Source of the DNA: Flavobacterium sp. HTF
Lineage (GTDB): Bacteria > Bacteroidota > Bacteroidia > Flavobacteriales > Flavobacteriaceae
Direction of reading: 5' to 3'
NCBI RefSeq assembly: GCF_003105115.1
Contig: NZ_QETH01000011.1
Coordinates: forward strand, 1-64,000
DNA: 64,000 bases
Shown: one piece after another, positions 1-8,324 of the stretch
Numbering within the stretch: position 1 is the first letter of the stretch
How the letters are laid out: each line of letters starts with the position of its first letter
Program-made: the position numbers and the translations under genes
Notes under the pieces: model-generated
The model's input: the letters and a program-made list of their open reading frames with translations, nothing else
Told to the model about the DNA's origin: nothing
Database searches by the model: none

Positions 1-189
1 TTTATTTTTACTTATTAGTTCTGTAAAGTCATGATCTGAAAAATTTAAATAATAATGATCAATTTCATCTGAATCAAAAAAAGGTCGTAATTCTTTTTTT
101 ACAACCTTTTTATTATCAGATTTTATTGTCTTGGAGTTGTTACAGCTTAAAGTTATAATTGCTGTAATTATAAAAATATACTTCTTCAA
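1..189 (-). CDS. Putative small lipoprotein, 5' part only (runs off the window start)
   Basis: An open frame of 63 codons runs from a TTG start at 189 to the first base of the window. It begins M-K-K-Y-I-F-I-I-T followed by a hydrophobic stretch and L-S-C-N, a good lipobox, so the product is probably anchored to a membrane by an acylated cysteine near residue 16. The rest visible is charged (K-K-V-V-K-K-E) and then acidic. An in-frame stop sits three codons upstream and there is no ATG, which is why TTG is chosen. No family was recognised and the 3' end lies outside the window. Confidence 0.55.
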   Translation of the reverse strand, partial: MKKYIFIITAIITLSCNNSKTIKSDNKKVVKKELRPFFDSDEIDHYYLNFSDHDFTELISKNK

Positions 190-207
190 ATTTTTCTATT
201 TAAAAAT

Positions 208-242
208 CTTAGAACCTCAGAACCTTAGTGCCTCAGCACCTT
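208..242. repeat. Short degenerate tandem repeat of CTCAG/CTTAG units
   Basis: Between the lipoprotein gene and the barrel gene there are about four 9-10 nt units built on CTYAG-AAC or CTYAG-TGC or CTCAG-CAC. Similar low-complexity runs occur in other gaps of this window, for example before nuoE and before yraN. No coding function is seen. Confidence 0.4.
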
Positions 243-794
243 TTAAAAATATACTCTCACAAAAGGCATAAATGCTGAACCATAAAGACTTTTTTCATCA
301 TTAAACAAAACATCGTAACGTGCCCCTATTGTAACGTTTCCGGTTCTGTATCCGGCTCCGAGATATAAGGCCGTATTCCAGAAATTATCTGAAAATGCCG
401 GTCTGTAATTGGTTGCTTCATAATCTGTATTGACGCGCACCTGTTCTAATTCTGCAGAAAGTTGAACTTCAGGGATCGGATTCACAAGGCCAATCAAACT
501 TCCGCCGTAAACAAATGAATCGTAGTAGTTTTTTGAAGCCAGATAACCAAACTGTAATCCGACACCAACAGCAACAATTTCATTAACATTGTAGATAGCG
601 CTTGGCATAACTGAAATGTCGGTATATCCGGAACCAATTCCGAGACCAATCCCTCCTCCAAACTGAACCTTCTCCCAAAAATGATTATTGTTATCTATAA
701 CATAATTTTGTTGTGCAGAGGCATAACTTGAAAATAACACTGTCAATATCACAAAAAGAGATTTGCAATCGATTGAAAATACAATTCTATTCAT
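243..794 (-). CDS. Small outer-membrane beta-barrel protein
   Basis: The 183-residue product begins with a signal peptide (hydrophobic stretch ending SSYASA before QQ) and then shows alternating aromatic/polar strands, many glycines and a terminal phenylalanine (VRVYF), all typical of a small outer-membrane beta-barrel. It is transcribed divergently from sucA. Homologues of genes in this position have, to my memory, sometimes been named alpha-ketoglutarate decarboxylase; nothing in the sequence supports an enzyme and the name probably came from the neighbouring sucA. The substrate or partner is unknown. The assignment as a barrel is an inference from composition and signal peptide. Confidence 0.75.
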   Translation of the reverse strand: MNRIVFSIDCKSLFVILTVLFSSYASAQQNYVIDNNNHFWEKVQFGGGIGLGIGSGYTDISVMPSAIYNVNEIVAVGVGLQFGYLASKNYYDSFVYGGSLIGLVNPIPEVQLSAELEQVRVNTDYEATNYRPAFSDNFWNTALYLGAGYRTGNVTIGARYDVLFNDEKSLYGSAFMPFVRVYF

Positions 795-866
795 ACTTAA
801 CGTTTATTTTAACAAATTTTTACGTAAAAGTACTTAAAAAAAAGATTTAAATAAATGCGATTGTTG

Positions 867-874
867 TACTTTTG
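867..874 (+). promoter_or_regulatory. sucA promoter, -7 element TACTTTTG
   Basis: A perfect TAnnTTTG element lies 38 nt before the ATG at 912. Transcription would start near 880, so the in-frame ATG at 855 would not be on the mRNA. No clear TTG is seen at -33. Confidence 0.6.
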
Positions 875-911
875 CCATTCTATTAAACAAAAAGTATATT
901 CAACTAATATT

Positions 912-3683
912 ATGGATAGGTTTTCATTTTTAAATGCAGCGCATACAGAGTTTTTCGCACAGTTATATGATCAATATTTAGTAAACCCGGACAGTGTTGA
1001 GCCAAGCTGGAGAAGTTTTTTTCAAGGTTTTGACTTTGGAATGACGACTTACAATGACGAAAATCCGGTTCAACAAATTGTCGAATATGTAAACACTAAT
1101 ACTGATTACAGTCAGGTTTCAGAAAAACTTAAGAAAGAATTTAATGTTCTAAAATTAATTGACGGATACCGTACACGCGGGCATTTGTTTACTAAAACAA
1201 ATCCTGTTCGCGACCGTAGAATTTCTTCTCCGAGTTTAGATATCGAAAATTTCGGATTATCAGCTGCAGACCTTTCAACTGTTTTTGATGCTGCTCAGAC
1301 AATCGGAATGGTACCTTCTTCTTTGCAGGATATCGTAAATCGCCTTAAAGCTATTTACTGTCAGCATATTGGTATTGAATATATGTACATCAGAAATCCC
1401 GGTGTTGTAAAATGGATTCAGGATAAACTGGCAGTAAATGTTAACCAGCCAAGTTTTTCCGGTGACGAAAAGAAAATCATATTAGATAAATTAAACCAGG
1501 CCGTTTCTTTTGAGAACTTCTTACATACCAAATATGTAGGTCAGAAAAGATTCTCATTAGAAGGTGGTGAAACCATCATTCCTGCATTAGACGCCTTAAT
1601 CGAAAAAGCGGCTGAAAAAGGTGTTGAACAATTCGTAATGGGAATGGCTCACCGTGGTCGTTTGAACGTTTTGGCAAACATCTTCGGAAAATCTACTCAG
1701 GATATCTTTGGTGAGTTTGACGGAAAAGATTACGATCAGGAATATTTTGACGGTGACGTAAAATATCATTTAGGTCTTACTGCCGACAAGAAAACAAGAT
1801 CAGGAAAAAGCATCAATATCAACTTAGCACCAAACCCTTCTCACCTTGAAACGGTTGGAGCTGTTATTGAAGGAATTACCAGAGCAAAACAAGATAAATA
1901 TTACGCAGATGATTTCTCAAAAGTATTACCTATCGCCGTTCACGGTGATGCTGCAATTGCAGGTCAGGGTATTTTGTATGAAATCATTCAGATGGCTCAG
2001 CTTGATGGTTACAAAACCGGAGGTACCATTCATATTGTAATCAATAATCAGGTTGGATTTACAACTAACTACTTAGATGCCCGTTCATCTACTTACTGTA
2101 CAGACGTTGCCAAAGTTACGCTTTCGCCGGTATTACACGTAAATGCTGATGACGCTGAAGCTGTTGTACATGCCGTTTCTTTCGCATTAGATTACAGAAT
2201 GGAATTTGGCCGTGACGTATTTATTGACTTATTAGGATACAGAAAATATGGTCATAACGAAGGTGACGAACCTCGTTTTACACAACCGGTTTTATATAAA
2301 ATCATTGCAAAACATAAGAATCCAAGAGATATTTATGCTGAGAAATTATTATCTGACGGCGTAATTGATGCTTCTTATGTAAATGCTTTAGAAAAAGAAT
2401 ACAAAACTGATTTAGAGGAGAATTTAGAAGCTTCCCGTAAAAAAGATTTGACTATCATTACTCCATTCATGAAAAACGAATGGGACGGATTTGTTCAGGT
2501 AACAGATACGCAAATGCTTGAAAAAGTAAATACTACTTTTGACAAAAAAGGACTGGATTCGATTATCAATACAATCTCAACATTACCTTCAGATAAAAAG
2601 TTCATCAACAAAATAACCAAAATTGTTACGGACAGAAAAACAGGATACGACAATAATACTATCGATTGGGGAACTGCAGAAGCACTGGCATACGGTTCGC
2701 TTTTAACAGAAGGATTTGATATTCGTATTTCAGGTCAGGACGTTGAACGTGGTACATTCTCTCACCGTCATGCTGTAGTTAAAGTAGAAGATTCTGAAGA
2801 AGAAGTAATTCTATTAGATGCTATCGAAAACAAAAAAGGAAAATTCGGCGTATTCAATTCACTTTTATCAGAATATGGAGTTCTTGGTTTTGATTACGGA
2901 TATGCATTGGCAAATCCAAAAGCATTAACAATCTGGGAAGCACAATTTGGAGATTTCTCTAACGGTGCACAAATTATGATTGACCAATACATTTCTTGTG
3001 GAGAAGATAAATGGAACAACCAAAATGGTATTGTTTTATTATTGCCTCACGGATATGAAGGACAGGGAGCTGAACACTCTTCTGCAAGAATGGAACGTTA
3101 CTTACAACTTTGCGCAAGACAAAATATGTATGTTGCAGATTGTACAACGCCAGCCAACTTCTTCCACTTGTTGAGAAGACAGATGAAAACGAATTTCCGT
3201 AAACCTTTGGTAGTTTTCTCTCCAAAAAGTTTATTGCGTGACCCAAGATGCGTATCAACAGTTGAAGAATTAGCAAACGGAAGTTTCCAGGAAACAATTG
3301 ACGATACTACGGTAAACAAAAAAGACGTTAAAACTTTAGTTTTCGTTACAGGTAAATTCTACTATGATATTACTGCAGAAAGAGAAAACAACGGAAGAAA
3401 AGACGTTGCAGTTGTTCGTATCGAGCAATTATTCCCATTGCCGGTTGAGCAATTAAAAGCAATTATCGCTCAATATCCAAATGCAGATGATTATGTTTGG
3501 GCACAGGAAGAGCCTAAAAACATGGGAGCTTACAGCTTTATGTTGATGAACTTTGACCTTGTAAAATGGAGATTAGCGTCATTAAAAGCATATGCTGCAC
3601 CAGCATCAGGAAGTTATACACGTGCAAAACGTCGTCATGCAGATGCAATTAGAATGGTTTTCGATAAAGATTTATTCAGATAA
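912..3683 (+). CDS. sucA: 2-oxoglutarate dehydrogenase E1 component
   Basis: This thiamine-diphosphate enzyme decarboxylates 2-oxoglutarate in the TCA cycle and passes the succinyl group to the E2 lipoyl domain. The 923-residue protein has the E1 N-terminal helix motif (DRFSFLNAAHTEFFAQLY), the GMAHRGRLNVLAN block near residue 243, the cofactor motif GDAAIAGQG near 345, INNQVGFTT near 376 and HNEGDEPRFTQP near 448. Length matches the usual 900-950. I start at 912 rather than 855 because a -7 promoter element lies between them and because family members begin M-D-R-F/Y-S. sucB follows 71 nt downstream, forming an operon. Confidence 0.96.
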   Translation: MDRFSFLNAAHTEFFAQLYDQYLVNPDSVEPSWRSFFQGFDFGMTTYNDENPVQQIVEYVNTNTDYSQVSEKLKKEFNVLKLIDGYRTRGHLFTKTNPVRDRRISSPSLDIENFGLSAADLSTVFDAAQTIGMVPSSLQDIVNRLKAIYCQHIGIEYMYIRNPGVVKWIQDKLAVNVNQPSFSGDEKKIILDKLNQAVSFENFLHTKYVGQKRFSLEGGETIIPALDALIEKAAEKGVEQFVMGMAHRGRLNVLANIFGKSTQDIFGEFDGKDYDQEYFDGDVKYHLGLTADKKTRSGKSININLAPNPSHLETVGAVIEGITRAKQDKYYADDFSKVLPIAVHGDAAIAGQGILYEIIQMAQLDGYKTGGTIHIVINNQVGFTTNYLDARSSTYCTDVAKVTLSPVLHVNADDAEAVVHAVSFALDYRMEFGRDVFIDLLGYRKYGHNEGDEPRFTQPVLYKIIAKHKNPRDIYAEKLLSDGVIDASYVNALEKEYKTDLEENLEASRKKDLTIITPFMKNEWDGFVQVTDTQMLEKVNTTFDKKGLDSIINTISTLPSDKKFINKITKIVTDRKTGYDNNTIDWGTAEALAYGSLLTEGFDIRISGQDVERGTFSHRHAVVKVEDSEEEVILLDAIENKKGKFGVFNSLLSEYGVLGFDYGYALANPKALTIWEAQFGDFSNGAQIMIDQYISCGEDKWNNQNGIVLLLPHGYEGQGAEHSSARMERYLQLCARQNMYVADCTTPANFFHLLRRQMKTNFRKPLVVFSPKSLLRDPRCVSTVEELANGSFQETIDDTTVNKKDVKTLVFVTGKFYYDITAERENNGRKDVAVVRIEQLFPLPVEQLKAIIAQYPNADDYVWAQEEPKNMGAYSFMLMNFDLVKWRLASLKAYAAPASGSYTRAKRRHADAIRMVFDKDLFR

Positions 3684-3697
3684 AAAAATGTTTCAAG

Positions 3698-3727
3698 TTT
3701 CTGTTCCTATAGCTATCGGGACTGAAA
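3698..3727. repeat. REP-like imperfect hairpin between sucA and sucB
   Basis: A 30-nt imperfect palindrome centred on CTATAGCTATCGGGAC with TTTC/GAAA ends fills the gap between sucA and sucB. A related hairpin built on TCCCGATAG/CGGGA lies in the nuoH-nuoI gap at 21271-21292, which suggests a dispersed family. There is no T-tract, so it is not a simple terminator. Confidence 0.45.
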
Positions 3728-3754
3728 CCATAAAAACCTTAAACAAAAACAAAG

Positions 3755-4999
3755 ATGATTTTAGAAATGAAAGTCCCATCACCAGGGGAATCAATAAAAG
3801 AAGTTGAAATTGCAACTTGGTTAGTAAAAGACGGAGATTATGTAGAAAAAGATCAGGCTATAGCTGAAGTTGATTCAGACAAAGCTACTCTTGAATTACC
3901 TGCTGAAATGAGCGGTATAATTACACTAAAAGCTGAAGAAGGTGACACAGTAGCTGTAGGTGCTGTAGTTTGTTTAATTGATACAGATGCTGCAAAACCT
4001 GCAGGGGACGCTCCGGCAGCACCAGCGGCTGAGGCAACAAAAGCGGAAGCTCCAAAGGCAGAAGCTCCAAAAGCGGAAGCTCCGAAAGCAGCTCCGACTC
4101 CGGCAGCAGCACCAAGTTATGCAGCTGGAACTCCATCTCCTGCAGCAAGAAAAATATTAGACGAGAAAAATATTGCTCCGGCAACAGTTTCAGGAACTGG
4201 AAAAGGAGGAAGAATCACTAAAGATGATGCTGTAAATGCAGTACCTTCAATGGGAACTCCAACAGGAGGAAGCCGTGGGTCTGAACGTACAAAATTATCA
4301 ATGTTACGTCGTAAAGTAGCAGAAAGATTAGTTTCGGCTAAAAATGAAACGGCTATGTTGACTACTTTCAACGAAGTAAACATGACGCCAATCAACCAAA
4401 TTCGTAATGAATACAAAGATGCTTTCAAAGCAAAACATGGTGGTCTTGGTTTAGGTTTTATGTCATTCTTTACAAAAGCAGTTACAAGAGCTTTAGAATT
4501 ATATCCGGATGTAAACTCAATGATGGATGGTGATTACAAAATCGCTTACGATTTTGCTGATATCTCTATCGCAGTTTCAGGACCAAAAGGATTAATGGTT
4601 CCTGTTGTTCGTAATGCTGAACTTTTAACTTTCCGTGGAATTGAAGCTGAAATCAAAAGATTGGCTTTAAGAGCTCGTGATGGTCAAATTACAGTAGACG
4701 ATATGACTGGAGGAACTTTTACAATTACAAACGGTGGAGTTTTCGGAAGTATGTTATCTACTCCAATCATCAACCCTCCTCAATCAGGAATCTTAGGAAT
4801 GCACAACATTATTGAGCGTCCGATTGCTGTAAACGGAAAAGTTGAAATTCACCCAATGATGTATGTTGCCCTTTCTTACGACCACAGAATCATCGACGGA
4901 CGTGAGTCAGTTGGTTTCCTGGTTGCTGTGAAAGAAGCATTAGAAAATCCACTAGAATTATTAATGAATGGCGATGCTAAACGTGCTTTAGAATTGTAA
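3755..4999 (+). CDS. sucB: Dihydrolipoyllysine succinyltransferase, E2 of 2-oxoglutarate dehydrogenase
   Basis: The E2 core transfers succinyl groups from E1 to CoA. The 414-residue protein has an N-terminal lipoyl domain with the lipoyl lysine at K42 in DSDKATLEL, an Ala/Pro/Glu/Lys-rich swinging linker (about 85-130) that contains repeated KAEAP units, a peripheral subunit-binding domain ([12 protein letters not shown] region) and the catalytic domain ending in SYDHRIIDG, with H377 and D381 as the acyltransferase residues. It follows sucA on the same strand and is closed by a terminator. An E3 gene is not in this window. Confidence 0.96.
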   Translation: MILEMKVPSPGESIKEVEIATWLVKDGDYVEKDQAIAEVDSDKATLELPAEMSGIITLKAEEGDTVAVGAVVCLIDTDAAKPAGDAPAAPAAEATKAEAPKAEAPKAEAPKAAPTPAAAPSYAAGTPSPAARKILDEKNIAPATVSGTGKGGRITKDDAVNAVPSMGTPTGGSRGSERTKLSMLRRKVAERLVSAKNETAMLTTFNEVNMTPINQIRNEYKDAFKAKHGGLGLGFMSFFTKAVTRALELYPDVNSMMDGDYKIAYDFADISIAVSGPKGLMVPVVRNAELLTFRGIEAEIKRLALRARDGQITVDDMTGGTFTITNGGVFGSMLSTPIINPPQSGILGMHNIIERPIAVNGKVEIHPMMYVALSYDHRIIDGRESVGFLVAVKEALENPLELLMNGDAKRALEL

Positions 5000-5024
5000 T
5001 CAGAATAATTTTCAATATAATTTA

Positions 5025-5058
5025 AAACCTGTTCATTCATTTGAGCAGGTTTTTTTTA
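5025..5058 (+). terminator. Intrinsic terminator after sucB
   Basis: An 11-bp stem (AAACCTGTTCA paired with TGAGCAGGTTT, one G-U pair) with a 4-nt loop is followed by a run of T. Confidence 0.85.
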
Positions 5059-5114
5059 TTTAAATCAAACAATTAAAACCACTTTTTCTCATTAAAAAAT
5101 AATCGATTGAAAAA

Positions 5115-5131
5115 TTATTTAGAATAAATAA
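5115..5131. promoter_or_regulatory. Palindrome upstream of the TonB receptor promoter
   Basis: TTATTTA-GAA-TAAATAA is a perfect 7-3-7 inverted repeat ending 7 nt before the -33 TTG of the receptor gene. Its position fits an operator, possibly for an iron-responsive regulator given the genes downstream. The regulator is not identified from the sequence. Confidence 0.4.
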
Positions 5132-5138
5132 GAATAAC

Positions 5139-5169
5139 TTGGATTATTAGCAACCAACTACTACATTTG
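5139..5169 (+). promoter_or_regulatory. Promoter of the TonB-receptor unit
   Basis: TTG at 5139-5141, a 20-nt spacer and TACATTTG at 5162-5169 match the Bacteroidota sigma-A consensus. The ATG lies 27 nt further on. Confidence 0.75.
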
Positions 5170-5196
5170 CGCTATTAAAATCAATTCTAAATAAAA

Positions 5197-7626
5197 ATGA
5201 ACTTTAAATCTATACTTTCTATATTAAGTTTCTTCTTCATTTTGTGTGCCTCAAATACAATGTCAGCACAAGAAAAAGCAACTATAAAAGGACAAATAAG
5301 CCTATCAAATAATGAAGCTGCCGACAACGTTTCTGTAGTTCTAAAAGGAACTAAAATTGGAACTGTAACTGACAATCTGGGATTTTATGAAATAAAAAAT
5401 ATTACTCCGGGAAATTACACGATTCGAATTTCTGCTGTTGGTCATTCATCAAAAGAAGAAAATATTAATGTAAATGAAGGTGAAGTTTTAACAAAGAATT
5501 TTACTATTATCAATAATTCAGAGCAATTAGAAGAAATTTTTGTAAAAGGAAACGCTAATAAATATACAAAATCTGAAAGCAGCTATGTTTCTAAAATGTC
5601 TATTAAAAATCTTGAAAACTCTCAGGTTTATAGCGTAGTTACTAAAGATTTAATGAAAGATCAATTGGTAGTTAATCAAGACGAGGCTTTAAAAAACGTA
5701 CCGGGTTTATACCAGCTTTGGTCTTCAACAGGTCGTGTTGGTGATGGTGGATCTTACTTTTCGATGCGAGGATTTGTAACTCAAAGTTTATTAAGAAACG
5801 GAATAGCCGGAAAAATTACAAATAACGTTGATGCTTCAAACTTAGAAAGATTAGAAAGTATTAAAGGCCCTTCGGCAACATTATTTGGCAGCTTATTGAC
5901 TTCTTATGGAGGATTAATTAACAGAGTAACCAAAAAACCAACTGAACAATTTGGTGGAGAAATTTCATATCAATCGGGAAGTTATGGCTTAAACAGGTTA
6001 ACTGCTGATGTAAACACTTCCTTAAATGATGACGATACTGCACTTTTGAGAATAAATGCAGCTTACAATAATGCAAATACTTTTCAGGATTACGGACACA
6101 CAAGAAGCTATTTCTTTGCTCCTTCTTTCTCTTATAAAGTAAATGATAAATTAACAATATCAATTGATGCTGAATTATCTAATGTAGATGCTTCATCAAT
6201 GCCATTAATATACATTCCTTTTGGAGCAACACCTGATCTTCTTGGTTTACATGATGCAAAAGACATCAAAATGAACTGGAAAAGATCATTTACTGGTGGT
6301 GAATTCATGATGAATACTAAAACGAGTAACATTTTTGCACAGGCAGATTATACAATGTCAGACAACTGGAAATCTCAAACTGTTTTAAGTACCAGTACAA
6401 ACCAGTCAGAAGGGCCACAAACATGGTTTTATTTATTAGGAAATAACAAAATGTCCAGAAACGTATGGAATATTGACGGACGTGATAACATTTTGGAGTT
6501 TCAACAAAACTTCAACGGAGAATTTGATTTATTTGGAATGAAAAACAGAGCCTTGATTGGTGGTGATATATATCGTTTAGAAAGCAAAACAGGTTATGGA
6601 TATTTGCCAACATTCTTCCTTTTTGACGAAGTAGATTATACTGCAGCAAATGCAAATTATTATGATTTTAATCCTAAAGCAGCAGAAGCACGTTTTGCTC
6701 AGGGAACGTCATACAAAGCAATTACAACTTTAACAACTTATAGTGCTTATGTAGCAGATGTTGTAAATGTAACCGATAAGTTAATTCTTTCTGCAGCTTT
6801 GCGTTTTGATCACTTCCAAAATGACGGAACTTTTGATCCGGCTGCTAATACACAAGCAGGAGATTATTCTCAAAATGCATTGTCTCCTAAATTTGGTTTA
6901 GTTTATCAAATTGTAAAAGACCAGGTTTCTATCTTTGGAAATTACCAAAACAGTTTCAAAAATGTGGGATACTTAATGACTACAGGAGGAACTATCGAAG
7001 CTTTTGATCCTGAAAAAGCAAATCAATTTGAGGCAGGGGTAAAACTAAACGCCTTTCAAAATAAATTAAGTGCAACTTTAAGCTATTACAACATCGAAGT
7101 AAAAGACATTGTAAGAACAGGGCCAGTTGCAAACACAAATGTTCAGGACGGAAATCAGACAAGTAAAGGTTTTGAAGCTGAGATTACTGCAAACCCTGTT
7201 TCAGGATTAAACTTCATTTTTGGTTATGCTTTCAATAATAGTAAATTAAATGAAGCAAACCCGGAAGTAAACGGACTACGTCCGGAAACTGCAGGTCCGG
7301 AAAACTTAATAAACTACTGGATCAGTTACAGTTTACAAACTAGTAAATTAAAAGGTTTAGGGTTTGGTTTCGGAGGAAATTTTGCTGATAAAACATACGC
7401 ATTCAACAGAAATGTTACTGACACAGCAACAAACACAACGACAACTCAGACATTTACATTGCCATCATATGCGGTTGTAAATGCTGCTTTATATTATGAT
7501 CAGCCTAAATACAGATTATCATTAAAAGTAAACAACTTAACAAACGAATTATATTTTAACGGATATACCACTATTAACGTTCAGTCGCCAAGAGTGTTCA
7601 TGGGATCTGTTGCTTACAAATTCTAA
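5197..7626 (+). CDS. TonB-dependent receptor, siderophore type
   Basis: An outer-membrane active transporter of 809 residues. It has a signal peptide (ending MSAQ before EKAT), a carboxypeptidase-regulatory-like domain at about 28-110 (KGQISLSNNEAADNV onward), a plug domain with NVPGLYQLWSS and MRGFVTQSLLRNG followed by LESIKGPSATLFGS, and a 22-strand barrel ending in GSVAYKF. The plug pattern is that of ferric-siderophore receptors. The genes that follow, ending in a PepSY membrane protein, support uptake and reduction of an iron-siderophore. The exact ligand cannot be told. Regulation is probably by iron through the palindrome at 5115-5131, which is an inference. Confidence 0.88.
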   Translation: MNFKSILSILSFFFILCASNTMSAQEKATIKGQISLSNNEAADNVSVVLKGTKIGTVTDNLGFYEIKNITPGNYTIRISAVGHSSKEENINVNEGEVLTKNFTIINNSEQLEEIFVKGNANKYTKSESSYVSKMSIKNLENSQVYSVVTKDLMKDQLVVNQDEALKNVPGLYQLWSSTGRVGDGGSYFSMRGFVTQSLLRNGIAGKITNNVDASNLERLESIKGPSATLFGSLLTSYGGLINRVTKKPTEQFGGEISYQSGSYGLNRLTADVNTSLNDDDTALLRINAAYNNANTFQDYGHTRSYFFAPSFSYKVNDKLTISIDAELSNVDASSMPLIYIPFGATPDLLGLHDAKDIKMNWKRSFTGGEFMMNTKTSNIFAQADYTMSDNWKSQTVLSTSTNQSEGPQTWFYLLGNNKMSRNVWNIDGRDNILEFQQNFNGEFDLFGMKNRALIGGDIYRLESKTGYGYLPTFFLFDEVDYTAANANYYDFNPKAAEARFAQGTSYKAITTLTTYSAYVADVVNVTDKLILSAALRFDHFQNDGTFDPAANTQAGDYSQNALSPKFGLVYQIVKDQVSIFGNYQNSFKNVGYLMTTGGTIEAFDPEKANQFEAGVKLNAFQNKLSATLSYYNIEVKDIVRTGPVANTNVQDGNQTSKGFEAEITANPVSGLNFIFGYAFNNSKLNEANPEVNGLRPETAGPENLINYWISYSLQTSKLKGLGFGFGGNFADKTYAFNRNVTDTATNTTTTQTFTLPSYAVVNAALYYDQPKYRLSLKVNNLTNELYFNGYTTINVQSPRVFMGSVAYKF

Positions 7627-7634
7627 TATAGTAT

Positions 7635-7669
7635 CAAAAAACACCTTTCTCATAAGAAAGGTGTTTTTC
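7635..7669 (+). terminator. Hairpin with T-tract inside the iron-uptake unit
   Basis: AAAAACACCTTTCT and its complement AGAAAGGTGTTTTT form a strong stem just after the receptor stop codon and 15 nt before the next ATG. It could terminate most transcripts so that the receptor is made in excess over the downstream membrane proteins. Confidence 0.75.
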
Positions 7670-7683
7670 AAATTTATAAAATC

Positions 7684-8016
7684 ATGATAACAATAGCCAG
7701 TCTTCTCGTTTTTATCTCCTTTTATATGTTTTATTACACTTCAAAGAGAGCAGTCCTTTCTTATGATTATGGTATTGAGAAATGGATGAATAATAATCCT
7801 AAGGAAACCAAAATTTCAGGATTAGTTTTACTTCTCTGTTCTTATTCGTTGTGGCTAATCAGTAAATCATTAGGATCAGGCACTTTGTTTTTCTTTATTC
7901 AGTTAATGACTATTGGAAGCCTGATTGTTATTTTATCACCTTTAAAGGTTTTAAACAGTAAAACTGTCGCTGTACTTTTTGTATTGGCCGGACTATTAGA
8001 ATTTTATTACTATTAA
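7684..8016 (+). CDS. Small inner-membrane protein of the iron-uptake unit (DUF3325-like)
   Basis: A 110-residue protein with three or four hydrophobic segments (residues 2-18, 45-60, 66-85 and 88-108) and a short charged cytoplasmic/periplasmic loop. Small membrane proteins of this size, in proteobacterial operons called DUF3325 and DUF3649, accompany PepSY-type siderophore proteins; the match here rests on size, topology and context rather than on a clear motif. It lies 57 nt after the receptor gene and 2 nt before the next gene. Confidence 0.6.
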   Translation: MITIASLLVFISFYMFYYTSKRAVLSYDYGIEKWMNNNPKETKISGLVLLLCSYSLWLISKSLGSGTLFFFIQLMTIGSLIVILSPLKVLNSKTVAVLFVLAGLLEFYYY

Positions 8017-8018
8017 AT

Positions 8019-8321
8019 ATGCCTGCAAATCCTAAATATCTGACGAAGTCAAAGTGGCAGCGTTTTCTCAAAATAACAGCTGCTATACTTGGTGGCTATT
8101 TTGTTTCTGTAACTTTTCATTTGGCCCTAGCTTCATGGCTGAACCGTGCTAATGTACTTATAACAATGGCTTATAGTGGGTTTATCCTTTGGGTTGTATT
8201 AATGGTTATTGCATTTCTTGCCAAAAGCGGCTGGAAAATCTGGGGAATTTATTTATTGCTTACCTTACTTTTTTGTGGTATTATCTATTTTGGTCAAACC
8301 GCTAACCCAATTATCAAATAA
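8019..8321 (+). CDS. Small inner-membrane protein of the iron-uptake unit (DUF3649-like)
   Basis: A 100-residue protein with a basic N-terminus (KYLTKSKWQRFLK) and three hydrophobic helices at about 18-38, 44-64 and 70-90. It is sandwiched between the previous membrane gene (2-nt gap) and the PepSY gene (3-nt gap), so the three are translated from one mRNA. The comparison with DUF3649 proteins of siderophore operons is made from context and topology and is tentative. Confidence 0.6.
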   Translation: MPANPKYLTKSKWQRFLKITAAILGGYFVSVTFHLALASWLNRANVLITMAYSGFILWVVLMVIAFLAKSGWKIWGIYLLLTLLFCGIIYFGQTANPIIK

Positions 8322-8324
8322 TTC

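Noticed and set aside
2974..3297. Long open frame on the minus strand inside sucA
   Set aside because: It is antisense to a well-conserved enzyme domain, has no promoter and no recognisable protein pattern; a shadow of sucA codon use.
3592..3807. Frame spanning the end of sucA and the start of sucB
   Set aside because: Out of frame with both real genes and its second half is the sucA-sucB repeat; no ribosome-binding context.
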